A DNA stretch of 22,498 bases from Parcubacteria group bacterium CG10_big_fil_rev_8_21_14_0_10_38_31 (GCA_002772825.1 PFDM01000028.1:1-22498), one strand, 5' to 3'; counted from the first letter of the stretch, positions 1-8,242 are shown. Program-made: numbers and translations. Notes: a model not told the origin generated them from the letters alone.

Positions 1-13
1 GCTAAATAGATGT

Positions 14-2050
14 TTAGCCGTTGCTTTTTCCCGAGTTTGATTGCATTATTCGCTCAAGCTCTTTTATCTCATCGCGTAAGATTGCGGCCGTCTCAAAATC
101 GAGCTCTTTGACCGCTTGATTCATCTGCCCCTCTTTCTCCTTAAGTAATTTTTTAGGATTTTTCTCAAATAGCTTCTTGTCCATCTCAAGCACAGACCTT
201 ATCGTCTTCTCGTGCTGACTCTCAAGCGCTTCCGTGATGTCGTGGATTTTCTTAATGATAGTCTTAGGGGTAATCTTATGCTTCTTGTTATAAGCAATCT
301 GTATCTTCCTTCTTCTATTCGTCTCGCCTATTGCCCTCTCCATAGAACCAGTAACCTTATCGGCATAAAGAATGACTCTTCCCGCAGAGTTTCTCGCGGC
401 TCGTCCAATAGTCTGGACGAGGGAAGTCTCACTGCGAAGAAAACCCTCTTTGTCGGCATCAAGTATGCCGATGAAAGAAACCTCTGGCAAATCAAGCCCT
501 TCCCTTAGCAGATTAACCCCCACCAGACAGTCAAACTTACCCTTTCTAAACTCTGTCAATATCTTTATCCTGTCTAAGGTCTTTATCTCACTATGTAAGT
601 ATTCGGCCTTAACTCCCTGCTCTTTTAGATACAGAGACAAGTCTTCCGCCATTTTCTTCGTCAATGTCGTTGCAATAGAACGCTCTCCTTTTTCAGTCGT
701 CTTTCTCGCTTCTTCTATAAAGTCGGCAATCTGACCTTTATACTTCCCTTTTTCCATTATCGGCTTAATCTGAATACCAGGGTCAACAAGTCCAGTCGGA
801 CGGATAATCTGCTCTACGATGTTCTCGCTAACTTCCTTCTCGTAATTCCCGGGTGTAGCTGAAGTGTATATTACCTGCCCCACACGCTCTTCAAACTCTT
901 TGAAATTAAGAGGTCTGTTATCCATAGCTGATGGGAGACGGAAGCCATATTCTACCAGAGTCTTCTTTCTAGATGCATCTCCGGCATACATACCGGCAAT
1001 CTGAGGGACAGTCACATGAGACTCATCTATAATAGTCAGAAAATCCGGCTTGCCTTCTTTAGTATAAGGAAAATATGAAAGTAACGTCTCCGGAGCGGTG
1101 CCAGCCGGCACTCCTCTAAAATGACGAGAGTAATTTTCAATCCCGTTACAATAACCGATCTCTCTTATAAGGGCGATGTCATTTAATGTTCTCCTCCTTA
1201 ATCTTTCAACTTCAAGCAACTTGCCCTTGCTCTCAAGATTCTTTAGATGAATTTTTAATTCTTTCTTTATAGATTCTATACCTGTCTCTCTTTTGTCCTT
1301 ACTAGTGATAAAATGCTTCGCCGGAAAAAGAAAAATAGTTTTCTCTCTACTTAGGACATGACTTGAGACAGGATCTACCCTCAATATCTCACTAATAACA
1401 TCCCCTGAAATTTTTACATTATACACTACCCTCTCATTTACCGGCATTATCTCTATGGAGTTACCGATAGCGCGGAATTTTCCCGGGAGCAAGTCCGCAT
1501 TGGTCCTTTCAAAATAAATAGAAACTAACTTATGCAGAAAATCTTTCCGAGTAATATTATCGCCTTTTTCTATCTTCAGAAGACTCTCTTCGTATTCCTT
1601 AGGACTACCTAATCCGTAAATACAAGAAACGGAAGCGATGATAATTACATCAGGACGACTCAAGAGCGCTTGAGTAGAAGCGTGTCTGAGGCGGTCTATC
1701 TCTTCGTTGATCTGCGTTTCTTTCTCTATATAAGTATCCGTTATAGGGATATACGCTTCCGGTTGGTAATAATCATAATAAGAGACAAAATAATGCACCG
1801 CGCTCTCAGGAAAAAATTCCTCATATTCGGAAGCAAGCTGAGCGGCAAGAGTCTTATTGTGAGCAATAACCAATGTCGGCTTCTGTGCTTTCTCTATAAC
1901 ATTAGCTACTGTAAAAGTTTTCCCCGAGCCAGTAACACCCAAGAGTGTCTGTCTTGAAAGTCCCCTACTAAGGCCACGGTGAAGACTATCAATAGCATTA
2001 GGCTGATCGCCAGCAGGCTTGAATCTAGATTTTAATTTAAACTTATTCAT
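14..2050 (-). CDS. uvrB: UvrABC excinuclease subunit B
   Basis: UvrB is the damage-verifying helicase-like subunit of nucleotide excision repair. It receives DNA from UvrA2, probes it with a beta-hairpin and recruits UvrC. Visible from the chosen start: the N-terminal GDQP motif, Walker A GVTGSGKT at residues 38-45, the YDYYQPEAYIP hairpin region, the Walker-B-like motif IIDESH, helicase motifs GVNLLREGLDLPE and QTIGRAARN, and a C-terminal UVR domain (EGQMNQAVKELDFETAAILRDE) for the UvrC contact. The 678-aa length is normal. I chose the ATG at 2050 because NKFKLKSRFKPAGDQP is the usual N-terminus and it overlaps the upstream hydrolase by only 8 bp. An in-frame ATG at 2095 would add 15 uncharacteristic residues and a 53-bp overlap. 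It is the last gene of the minus-strand array in this window, probably co-transcribed with the hydrolase. The family call is certain. Confidence 0.97.
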   Translation of the reverse strand: MNKFKLKSRFKPAGDQPNAIDSLHRGLSRGLSRQTLLGVTGSGKTFTVANVIEKAQKPTLVIAHNKTLAAQLASEYEEFFPESAVHYFVSYYDYYQPEAYIPITDTYIEKETQINEEIDRLRHASTQALLSRPDVIIIASVSCIYGLGSPKEYEESLLKIEKGDNITRKDFLHKLVSIYFERTNADLLPGKFRAIGNSIEIMPVNERVVYNVKISGDVISEILRVDPVSSHVLSREKTIFLFPAKHFITSKDKRETGIESIKKELKIHLKNLESKGKLLEVERLRRRTLNDIALIREIGYCNGIENYSRHFRGVPAGTAPETLLSYFPYTKEGKPDFLTIIDESHVTVPQIAGMYAGDASRKKTLVEYGFRLPSAMDNRPLNFKEFEERVGQVIYTSATPGNYEKEVSENIVEQIIRPTGLVDPGIQIKPIMEKGKYKGQIADFIEEARKTTEKGERSIATTLTKKMAEDLSLYLKEQGVKAEYLHSEIKTLDRIKILTEFRKGKFDCLVGVNLLREGLDLPEVSFIGILDADKEGFLRSETSLVQTIGRAARNSAGRVILYADKVTGSMERAIGETNRRRKIQIAYNKKHKITPKTIIKKIHDITEALESQHEKTIRSVLEMDKKLFEKNPKKLLKEKEGQMNQAVKELDFETAAILRDEIKELERIMQSNSGKSNG

Positions 2051-2735
2051 AGATTGTTTCAAGCCAAGAGATAAGCTCTTTTGAGAAGCCTTCATTTCTT
2101 ACTAAGATTGTGGTGCCGTGGGCTGAATTAGAGAAAAGTTTTATCTGTTTATTTAAAGAAGAGCTATTATCAAAAATCTCTTTTGCCATATCACTGGCGC
2201 ACTTATCATTTGATGATCCATCTGCACTCTGATAACCACAATCATGTTCGCTACCGGAAACAAAAATCTCTTGATTATTATTTAAATTCTTAGCAAGATC
2301 TCCTCCTAGAATTCCTCGATAATTGAGGCCGGGTGAAAGTAAGATTGTGGCTTTAATAAAAGGATTTTCTTTCTGATACTGTAGTGATAAATTTGCTCCA
2401 ATAGAAGCTCCCACTAGAAATATCTTTTCTTTAGACACCCCTTTTTTAATTAAAAAATCTATTGCCCCCTCCACATCTAAAATAGAATCTTGGTGTTCTC
2501 TATCACTGAATTGCACGAATCCTTCCGGCCCACCTGTTGATTCCCCGTGCCCCCTCAAATCTATGGCTAAGGAAGAAAACCCGGACTGGGCCAACTGTTT
2601 GGCAAAAACATCCCAACTCTCTTTAGTAGAAGGCATCATATGAAGCAATAAGCCGACGCCTTTTGCGCCAGAAACTTCCAGATAATTTCCAATTATTTCT
2701 TTACTGTCACTTGTCTTTAAAATTATTTTTTCCAT
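2043..2735 (-). CDS. Alpha/beta hydrolase (S33/dienelactone-hydrolase-like), about 230 aa
   Basis: This is a serine alpha/beta hydrolase of unknown substrate, probably a small cytosolic esterase, lipase or peptidase, as no signal peptide is seen. The nucleophile elbow is GASIG within LVGASIGANLSL. HMMPSTKESW near the N-terminus fits the oxyanion strand-loop. An acid candidate lies in SGSEHDCG, and the catalytic His in NSAHGTTIL near the C-terminus. The DLRGHGES strand is typical of the superfamily. The frame stays open upstream to 2864, but that extension translates a terminator and a hexanucleotide repeat (FTFTFTF), so I start at the ATG at 2735 (MEKIILKT). That ATG is 7 nt after a plausible -10, so the mRNA may be leaderless. 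Its stop overlaps the uvrB start (ATGAATAA), which suggests coupling; any link to DNA repair is only positional. Confidence 0.85.
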   Translation of the reverse strand: MEKIILKTSDSKEIIGNYLEVSGAKGVGLLLHMMPSTKESWDVFAKQLAQSGFSSLAIDLRGHGESTGGPEGFVQFSDREHQDSILDVEGAIDFLIKKGVSKEKIFLVGASIGANLSLQYQKENPFIKATILLSPGLNYRGILGGDLAKNLNNNQEIFVSGSEHDCGYQSADGSSNDKCASDMAKEIFDNSSSLNKQIKLFSNSAHGTTILVRNEGFSKELISWLETIYE

Positions 2736-2741
2736 AATCAA

Positions 2742-2770
2742 ATGATACAGATAAAAAAGAAAAAGGGCAA
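2742..2770 (-). promoter_or_regulatory. Probable promoter of the hydrolase-uvrB unit
   Basis: On the minus strand, TTGCCC (2765-2770) lies 17 nt before TATCAT (2742-2747), and the hydrolase ATG follows 7 nt after the -10. The -35 falls inside the stem of the upstream gene's terminator, so termination and initiation signals overlap. Box matches are moderate (4/6 and 5/6) and there is no transcript evidence. Confidence 0.4.
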
Positions 2771-2797
2771 AGGAAAGAAATCCTCTGCCCCTTTTTA
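2752..2797 (-). terminator. Rho-independent terminator of the hypothetical gene
   Basis: Reading the minus strand, AAAAGGGGCAGAGG pairs with CCTTTGCCCTTTTT (two G-U pairs) around an 8-nt loop, followed by TCTTTTTT. It begins at the stop codon of the 117-aa gene. The flanking A and T runs are symmetrical enough for it to work on the plus strand too. It separates the long upstream array from hydrolase-uvrB. Confidence 0.8.
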
Positions 2798-3148
2798 AGT
2801 ATCTTGCTTTGACGAAGGTGAAGGTGAAGGTGAAGGTGAAGCAATCTTCCAAAAAATATCCCACCTTTCTTCAAACGTAATCCTTACTCTCACGGGAGGG
2901 TCATCACCGCTAAAGAACTTTGCCTTTTCCTCTTCCAAGATTGCTATTCTTTTTTTATACTTATCAGCAACTCCTTTGGCCCAGTCATCGTCCTCCTTAG
3001 TGTATATTCCTTTCCCTTTGAGTGCCTCAACGAGTATCTTCAATATCTCACCAGGGATAACATGCTCACACTTCAAGGCGGCACATAAAATGTTAAACAA
3101 GGAGAAAAACTTGATTAAATCTTCTTCATTTATCTTGTCTATTTCCAC
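2795..3148 (-). CDS. Hypothetical protein with Ser-Pro repeat tail, 117 aa
   Basis: I do not recognise the family. It starts at GTG 3148 with a textbook Shine-Dalgarno (AGGAGG at 3155-3160, 6-nt spacing), the strongest in the window, so it is very likely translated. The N-terminal two thirds look helical and soluble (EEDLIKFFSLFNILCAALKCEH, then EILKILVEALKGKGIY). A charged helix follows (DKYKKRIAILEEEKAKFF), then FEERWDIFWKIA and a low-complexity SPSPSPSPSS tail encoded by a 6-bp tandem repeat. Two cysteines (CAALKC) occur near residues 22-27, with no further metal motif. It follows DUF167 by 14 bp and ends in its own terminator. No function can be assigned. Confidence 0.75.
   Translation of the reverse strand: MEIDKINEEDLIKFFSLFNILCAALKCEHVIPGEILKILVEALKGKGIYTKEDDDWAKGVADKYKKRIAILEEEKAKFFSGDDPPVRVRITFEERWDIFWKIASPSPSPSPSSKQDT
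2814..2840. repeat. Hexanucleotide tandem repeat (GAAGGT, 4.5 copies)
   Basis: GAAGGT is repeated 4.5 times without interruption. On the minus strand it encodes the Ser-Pro tail of the 117-aa protein. The unit is a multiple of three, so slippage would change the number of SP units without a frameshift. Confidence 0.9.
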
Positions 3149-3154
3149 AAAACA

Positions 3155-3160
3155 CCTCCT
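3155..3160 (-). promoter_or_regulatory. Strong Shine-Dalgarno deciding a GTG start
   Basis: GAAAGGAGGTGTTTT directly precedes GTG 3148 on the minus strand. The AGGAGG core with 6-nt spacing fixes the start of the 117-aa gene. Nearly all other genes here lack a recognisable SD. Confidence 0.85.
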
Positions 3161-3162
3161 TT

Positions 3163-3384
3163 CTATATCTTTATAGATACCATTTTATTGCGTCTTTTTG
3201 ATCCACTTATAATCTTAACCTGATTTTCGGAAATTTGGAAGTGTTTTGAAAGGAGCTCTATAAGACGCTTATTGGCTTTCCCTTGTTCGGCTTTTTCCTT
3301 CACTTTCACTTCAAAGACGCCTTTGCTCCTTTCCATCACCCCTTCTTTCCTTATTCCCGGAAAAATTTTTACTTTAATCATCAT
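3163..3384 (-). CDS. DUF167/UPF0235 (YggU-like) protein, 73 aa
   Basis: This is a small conserved protein of the DUF167 family, whose biochemical role is unknown. The family signature is complete: a short beta-rich N-terminus (MIKVKIFPG), then EKAEQGKANKRLIELLSKHF with the GKAN core, then QVKIISGSKRRNKMVSIKI. At 73 aa it is at the short end of the family. The start ATGATGATTAA overlaps the end of the capA-like gene by 11 bp, so translation is probably coupled. The second ATG (3381) is equally possible. Its last bases overlap the SD of the 117-aa gene downstream. Confidence 0.88.
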   Translation of the reverse strand: MMIKVKIFPGIRKEGVMERSKGVFEVKVKEKAEQGKANKRLIELLSKHFQISENQVKIISGSKRRNKMVSIKI

Positions 3385-4546
3385 AATCTGAGAGGTAAAC
3401 CTGAAAAAATTTATTTAATTTAACTTTCTTCTTGTATATAGAGACGATATCTCGTCCTTTGAAGACGACATTGAGAAGTGCACCCTCCATCGTCTCTTCT
3501 GAAAAGTTTTGATCAAATATAAAATTACCCAAACTATAAGCGATAAGTCCGCCATTGTATAATTCTATCTTCTGCACCACGTGAGGATGATGCCCCACCA
3601 CAATATTTGCACCCGAATCTATAGCTAATCTTGCAAACCTCTCCTGTCTTGAGTTGGGAACTGTTTCGTATTCATTTCCAAAATGAAAAGATACAACAAT
3701 ATAATCCACTTGGCCTTTAGCTTTCCTCACCAGCTCTTGCACAAGCTCGGTCTTAGCTAAGAGTATACCGGGATTATTATCACCAGCTTCAAACCACTTC
3801 GGCCCAATATCAGAGAAAGCTATAAATCCCACCTTGGCCCTACTTCTTTCTATAATCCTCAAATTCTCTGCATCTTTTCTATCAATACCGCCACCTACTG
3901 AAACAATACCGCTTAAATTCAACCTATTAAGTGTATCTAGAAACGCATCTTTCCCCCAATCGGCAGAATGATTATTAGCAACAGAAAGAACATCAAAACC
4001 TGTCCCCTTAAGAGATAGGGCGACAGCAGGATTCATCCTAAATGAATATAAATTACCTAAGTCCTCCCCTTTATCCGACATTGGTCCTTCCAAATTACCG
4101 AAAGTTATATCGCTTTCTGCCAAGAAATCAACATTCTCAAAGATGAAAGAGAAGTCTCCTTTACCGTTTTTATACACAGAGTTTTCTACATTACGGTCAA
4201 GCATAATATCGCCAACAAAAGTAAAAGATATATCTTTTTTATCATCCTCGTTAACTACGTCAATGGTCTCAACTAACGCAATATCATCAAAAACAGGCAA
4301 GGGAGTATTTGTCTCCACTGAAGGATATTCATTTAAATTATCTTTCTTATATGAAAGGAAGAGATTATTTAAACTCGAAGAAGCGTCGGCTAGATTTAAC
4401 CTTAAGTTAATACCCGGGTTCTCTATATTCACATAGATTAACTTGGTAAACTTATAACCTAAAAATGGAAAGAATGCGCCTATATATAAAGCGACAAAAG
4501 ACCAAATCAATTTTCGAAAAAATGTTTTGAAATTATTATTCATCAT
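3374..4546 (-). CDS. CapA-like (PGA_cap) metallophosphatase-fold protein, membrane-anchored
   Basis: This protein resembles CapA of poly-gamma-glutamate capsule systems. The family has a calcineurin-like fold and many members act outside the cell on the envelope, but the substrate here is unknown. From the chosen start, an N-terminal membrane helix (KLIWSFVALYIGAFFPFLGY) anchors a linker of about 90 residues. The PGA_cap domain then shows FTFVGDIMLDR, FGNLEGPM, SVANNHSADWGKDAF, SFHFGNEYE, VVGHHPHVVQ and YSLGNFIFDQ, all expected metal-site and core motifs. I chose ATG 4546 (MMNNNF, 390 aa): it overlaps ftsQ by just 11 bp as ATGATGAATAA. A TTG at 4594 would add 16 residues encoded inside ftsQ. 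No capsule synthetase genes are nearby, so a general envelope role beside ftsQ is more likely than capsule synthesis. Confidence 0.9.
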   Translation of the reverse strand: MMNNNFKTFFRKLIWSFVALYIGAFFPFLGYKFTKLIYVNIENPGINLRLNLADASSSLNNLFLSYKKDNLNEYPSVETNTPLPVFDDIALVETIDVVNEDDKKDISFTFVGDIMLDRNVENSVYKNGKGDFSFIFENVDFLAESDITFGNLEGPMSDKGEDLGNLYSFRMNPAVALSLKGTGFDVLSVANNHSADWGKDAFLDTLNRLNLSGIVSVGGGIDRKDAENLRIIERSRAKVGFIAFSDIGPKWFEAGDNNPGILLAKTELVQELVRKAKGQVDYIVVSFHFGNEYETVPNSRQERFARLAIDSGANIVVGHHPHVVQKIELYNGGLIAYSLGNFIFDQNFSEETMEGALLNVVFKGRDIVSIYKKKVKLNKFFQVYLSDYDD

Positions 4547-5351
4547 TAAATTTATAAAATATCTTATTGCCAAAACGCAAATCAATATAACCAATCTTAT
4601 CTACATAGTCTTCTTTTATTTGGCTATCTAATATTATTCTTAAATTTTGAAATGCTTCCTCCGGATTATTCTCTTTATTCAAGAGAATATGCCACCCTAA
4701 AATTGTCTCTAAGTCATACACTCCTTCATCTCTAATAAAGATTTTATAAATTAATATATTCTTTGACGCAGTAAAATTTATAAAATCCACCAGTTTATCA
4801 AAATCATTTTTGTCTAAAGCTTGTTTCCCTTTATCAAGACCGTCAGAAGAGCTTCCTCTACGCTCATCAAAGAATTTAAGAAAGATATTCCCATAAAAGA
4901 CCGGTGCTGACTTAAAGATAAATCCATCTTCATCAACAAAGGAACAATCCCCTTCCTTAAAACACCAAACAGCAAAAAGGTCCCTCTCTGACGCAGTAGT
5001 TAAAACCTTTCCCGGAAAGAAATTCTTAAAATCTATCTCTTTTATATCCGGATACTCGCTAAGTACATCTGCCTTAAGTTTTCCTTCCGGAAATATAAAG
5101 ATATTATTATAAGGGAAAATACCGAGATATTTATCCACCATAACCACGGAAAACTTATTTGATAATTTATCTTTATTGTCACTAGAGATACCATTTATTT
5201 CAATCTCTTTTATCTTAAACTTAGGTATATAAAAAAATGAGACAAAAACTGAAAAAAGGCAGATGATTGCAAGAAGATACAAAGATAGCTTTAAAGTTAA
5301 TCTTTTTCTTTTTATTTTCCTTGATGAAGCGAGTGCTTCTCTCCTTAGCAT
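4536..5351 (-). CDS. ftsQ: FtsQ/DivIB-like cell-division protein
   Basis: FtsQ is a bitopic membrane protein of the divisome that bridges FtsA/FtsZ-side factors to FtsB/FtsL and FtsW/FtsI. Seen here: a basic cytoplasmic tail (residues 1-20, RREALASSRKIKRKR), a single membrane helix (about 21-46), then a POTRA-like region beginning FKIKEIEINGISS. A beta domain follows (DIKEIDFKNFFPGKVLTTASERDLFAVW, then FVDEDGFIF), matching the FtsQ pattern of catastrophe-like sequence plus VDxxG. The length of 271 aa is typical. It lies 43 bp after smc and overlaps the capA-like gene by 11 bp. Sequence conservation is low, so the call rests on topology, the POTRA pattern and the FVDEDG motif. Confidence 0.85.
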   Translation of the reverse strand: MLRREALASSRKIKRKRLTLKLSLYLLAIICLFSVFVSFFYIPKFKIKEIEINGISSDNKDKLSNKFSVVMVDKYLGIFPYNNIFIFPEGKLKADVLSEYPDIKEIDFKNFFPGKVLTTASERDLFAVWCFKEGDCSFVDEDGFIFKSAPVFYGNIFLKFFDERRGSSSDGLDKGKQALDKNDFDKLVDFINFTASKNILIYKIFIRDEGVYDLETILGWHILLNKENNPEEAFQNLRIILDSQIKEDYVDKIGYIDLRFGNKIFYKFNDE

Positions 5352-5394
5352 ATACTCTATTTTCTCATAAATTGCATAATTTTAAAATAGAAGA

Positions 5395-7536
5395 CTAATT
5401 ATTGAGCTTAACTGAAAGAATCTTTGATATACCGTCAGAACCCATAGTGACACCGTATAAGATACTGGCCTGCTTCATAGTCTCACGATTATGAGTTATT
5501 ACTATTAGTTGTATATTTGAAGAAAGTTCCTTTAGCATCTTTCCGTATCTAGATGAATTAGTCTCATCAAGTGCTGCGTCTGTCTCGTCTAAGACTAGAA
5601 ATGGGGGTGGGTTCACTTTAGACATTGCAAACAATAAAGCTATAGAAGTTAGGGCCCTCTCTCCACCTGAAAGCATAGCCATTGTATTGATTCTTTTCTT
5701 AGGTAGATTAACCGAGATATCAATACCCCCGGCTAACTCAGGTGGATCGGCCACACCATCTTCCGACGCCAGAGTTCCCTCCTCATCTTCAATCTTCTGT
5801 TTTAACGGTTTTATTATCTCAAGCTCCGCCCTCCCCCCGCCAAACATAATAGAGAAGAGTTCGCTTAATTCGCCATTAATCTTTTCTACCCCGTCTTTAA
5901 ACCCCCTTTCAATCTTTTCCTCCAACTCCTTCATCAGACCACGAAGAGATAAAATGGCATTTTTCATATCAGCAAGTTCGGTATTGAAAAATTCATCCCT
6001 CCTAGCCACTTCCTTGTATTCAACCAATATATCCTCACTAACGCTCCCTGAATCTTCCAATTTGATTCTGATTCGGCTGATATTTCTTTTTATCTGATCT
6101 CGCTCCGTGTCACCAAGAACACCTAAAGACAAATCAATCTCAATTTCACCCACTAATCTTCTTGCTTCTTCTTTTTCGTTGTCTATATCATACTTACGCG
6201 CATTTAATCTTTCCTCCTTAATGCCAAACTCCATTATTATGCTTCTGATATTATTAGCTGTCTTTTCTTTCTCATAAATTTTACGTTCAGACTCTCTGTA
6301 ATCTTTCATATCTTGATCAATCTTTATCTTCATGTCCGTAATATCATCTATAAATTTCTTTTCTTCCGTATGAAGTTCATCTAGTCTCAACAATAAATCA
6401 TTGTGCTTACTTTTTACCTCTGACATATTCACCCGCGAGCTTTCTTCATGATTATCAAGCCCGGACCAAAATAGATCCACCTCTTCTTTTATCCTAGAAA
6501 ATTCATTTCTATCCAGATAAGATTTTATCTTATGGATAAAATCTTTAATTACATTTTTAGGGATTGTCTTACCTTCATCTTCTATAACTCTCTTTTTTTC
6601 AAACTCCATCATACCCTCATGTCGCCCTATCTCCCTCTCTAAAGAAGCGATGTCCTTACGCACGGTATTGAGACTACTTTCAACTATTGAAAATTCCTGA
6701 GGGCGACCTTCTGTTTTTTCTTTATCCTTAACCACGCTTTTAAGGGAAGTTAATTCTTCTTCAATCTTATCTAACTCTAACTGAGGCCCTAATTTCCCCT
6801 TAGACAATTCATCAAATTCTTTTTTTAGATAATTTTCTTCTCTAGATATATATTCTTTATAAAGACCGGTTAACTCTTCCCTTAGAGCGGAAGTTTTTTC
6901 ATACTTCTCAACCTGACTTTTTAAAAATCTTAAATGAGGCTGGATTTCTCGACGAAGACTCTCTACCTGTTTGATATTATCCTCTGTTTTTAGAAGTTTC
7001 CTTTCACTCTCTCCTTTCTTTATCTGATAAATCTTAAGGCCGAGGGCGTCTTCAATCATACTCCGTCTCTCTTTTGGCGTAGTATTTAATATCCTATCTG
7101 CTTCCCCTTGGCTTATTATATGATGTTGAGAAGTGCCAAGTCCCGCCATACTTAAAATATCTACAATGTCTTTAAGTCTGACCTTGGACCCATTTATAGA
7201 ATACTCATTGATTCCGTCACGAAATACTTTTCTTGTTATAATGACTTCTTCATAGTCTAAGGAGAAAATACCATCAGTATTATCAAAGACCAAAGTGACG
7301 CTGGCCTTTCCAAGTTTAGGAGCGGTTTGCGACCCATTAAAAATAAGGTCCTCCCCTTTCTTTCCACGGAGAACTTTAAGGGATTGTTCTCCTAAAACCC
7401 AACGCAACGCCTCAGCAACATTAGACTTACCGGAGCCATTTGGCCCCACAACACCGGAAACAGACTCACTAAATTCAAGTCTAGTTGTCCTTGCAAATGA
7501 TTTAAACCCTGATAATTCTAATCTTTTTAAACGCAT
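5395..7536 (-). CDS. smc: Short, hinge-less SMC-type chromosome segregation ATPase (713 aa)
   Basis: SMC ATPases form ring-like dimers that organise and segregate the chromosome. The head is complete: Walker A GPNGSGKS (31-38), the SMC-type block GLGTSQHHIISQGEADRIL (132-150), signature LSGGE (622-626), Walker B FLVLDETDAALDETN with D650/E651, and H-loop VITHN (H682). Coiled coil spans about 175-310 and 360-560. Canonical SMC is about 1,150-1,200 aa with a 150-200-aa glycine-rich hinge between the arms. Here only a helical, charged stretch (about 315-365, IKDFIHKIKSYLDRNEFSRIK) lies there, with no hinge glycine motifs and no CxxC zinc hook. It is one uninterrupted frame, so this is not a frameshift. 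The gene starts 4 nt after rnc. ScpA/ScpB are not in the window. An SbcC/RecN-like role is less likely given the SMC-type N-terminal block. Confidence 0.9.
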   Translation of the reverse strand: MRLKRLELSGFKSFARTTRLEFSESVSGVVGPNGSGKSNVAEALRWVLGEQSLKVLRGKKGEDLIFNGSQTAPKLGKASVTLVFDNTDGIFSLDYEEVIITRKVFRDGINEYSINGSKVRLKDIVDILSMAGLGTSQHHIISQGEADRILNTTPKERRSMIEDALGLKIYQIKKGESERKLLKTEDNIKQVESLRREIQPHLRFLKSQVEKYEKTSALREELTGLYKEYISREENYLKKEFDELSKGKLGPQLELDKIEEELTSLKSVVKDKEKTEGRPQEFSIVESSLNTVRKDIASLEREIGRHEGMMEFEKKRVIEDEGKTIPKNVIKDFIHKIKSYLDRNEFSRIKEEVDLFWSGLDNHEESSRVNMSEVKSKHNDLLLRLDELHTEEKKFIDDITDMKIKIDQDMKDYRESERKIYEKEKTANNIRSIIMEFGIKEERLNARKYDIDNEKEEARRLVGEIEIDLSLGVLGDTERDQIKRNISRIRIKLEDSGSVSEDILVEYKEVARRDEFFNTELADMKNAILSLRGLMKELEEKIERGFKDGVEKINGELSELFSIMFGGGRAELEIIKPLKQKIEDEEGTLASEDGVADPPELAGGIDISVNLPKKRINTMAMLSGGERALTSIALLFAMSKVNPPPFLVLDETDAALDETNSSRYGKMLKELSSNIQLIVITHNRETMKQASILYGVTMGSDGISKILSVKLNN

Positions 7537-7540
7537 AAAA

Positions 7541-8236
7541 TTACTTATACCATTCTTTCTTTTTTAACCCGTCTTCAGCCGCCTTTTGCTCAGCATCTTG
7601 TTTTGACAAACCGACACCTTCTCCCACAAGATTATCTCCTATATACACACCCACGGTAAATTCTTTAGCGTGGTCAGGACCATCCTCCTTTAGAAGCTTA
7701 TAGTGGGGCGTAACACCTTCTATGTCTTGAGCCTTCTCTTGGAAAAAGCTTTTGGCATCTTTCCACAACTTCTTATCAACCATATCGTCAATATAGCCAA
7801 AAAGATTATCCGCTATAAAATCATAAGCGATATCATAACCAAGATCTAGGTATATAGCCCCGATTAAAGCTTCAAAGGTATTCGCTAAGATATACTGACG
7901 AGCCCTACCAATATCTTTTGATTCGCCTTTTGATAAGAGCAAGAACTCATTCATATCAATCTTTGAAGCGGTCTCAGAAAGAGTATTGGTATTGACTAAA
8001 CCTGATCTGTAACTTGTGAGCTCACCTTCCGCCTTATCAGGATATTTATCATAGAGGTGCCTTGTTATAATAAGCTCCAAGACGGCATCACCGAGAAACT
8101 CAAGTCTTTCATTATGCTCCCCCGCTCCCGGATTTTCATTCACATAAGACCTGTGAGTAAACGCCTGTCTTAATAACTTTTTATTTTTAAAGTTGATATT
8201 TAATTTCTTTTCAAATTTTGAAAAATCCATAGACAT
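7541..8236 (-). CDS. rnc: Ribonuclease III
   Basis: RNase III cleaves double-stranded RNA, chiefly pre-rRNA stems and some mRNAs. The catalytic domain (about 1-150) has the signature HNERLEFLGDAVLE with E43, E46 and D50, and ANTFEALIGAIYLD with E122. A double-stranded RNA-binding domain follows (about 155-230, ending GVGLSKQDAEQKAAEDGLKK). At 231 aa it is normal and intact. The residue matching the second metal-site aspartate (E. coli D114, alignment from memory) is N119 here. It lies between the nusB-nudix gene (6-bp gap) and smc (4-bp gap), consistent with co-expression and with the rnc-smc order of many bacteria. ATG 8236 and ATG 8230 are both usable; neither has a clear SD. Confidence 0.96.
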   Translation of the reverse strand: MSMDFSKFEKKLNINFKNKKLLRQAFTHRSYVNENPGAGEHNERLEFLGDAVLELIITRHLYDKYPDKAEGELTSYRSGLVNTNTLSETASKIDMNEFLLLSKGESKDIGRARQYILANTFEALIGAIYLDLGYDIAYDFIADNLFGYIDDMVDKKLWKDAKSFFQEKAQDIEGVTPHYKLLKEDGPDHAKEFTVGVYIGDNLVGEGVGLSKQDAEQKAAEDGLKKKEWYK

Positions 8237-8242
8237 ATAAAA

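Noticed and set aside
2736..2864. Longer N-terminus for the alpha/beta hydrolase (start at 2864)
   Set aside because: The extra 43 codons translate the terminator and the hexanucleotide repeat (FTFTFTF), and a probable promoter lies within them.
5395..7536. SMC truncated by frameshift or split gene
   Set aside because: Both head halves with all ATPase motifs are in one frame, and no leftover hinge fragment is found nearby in either flank.
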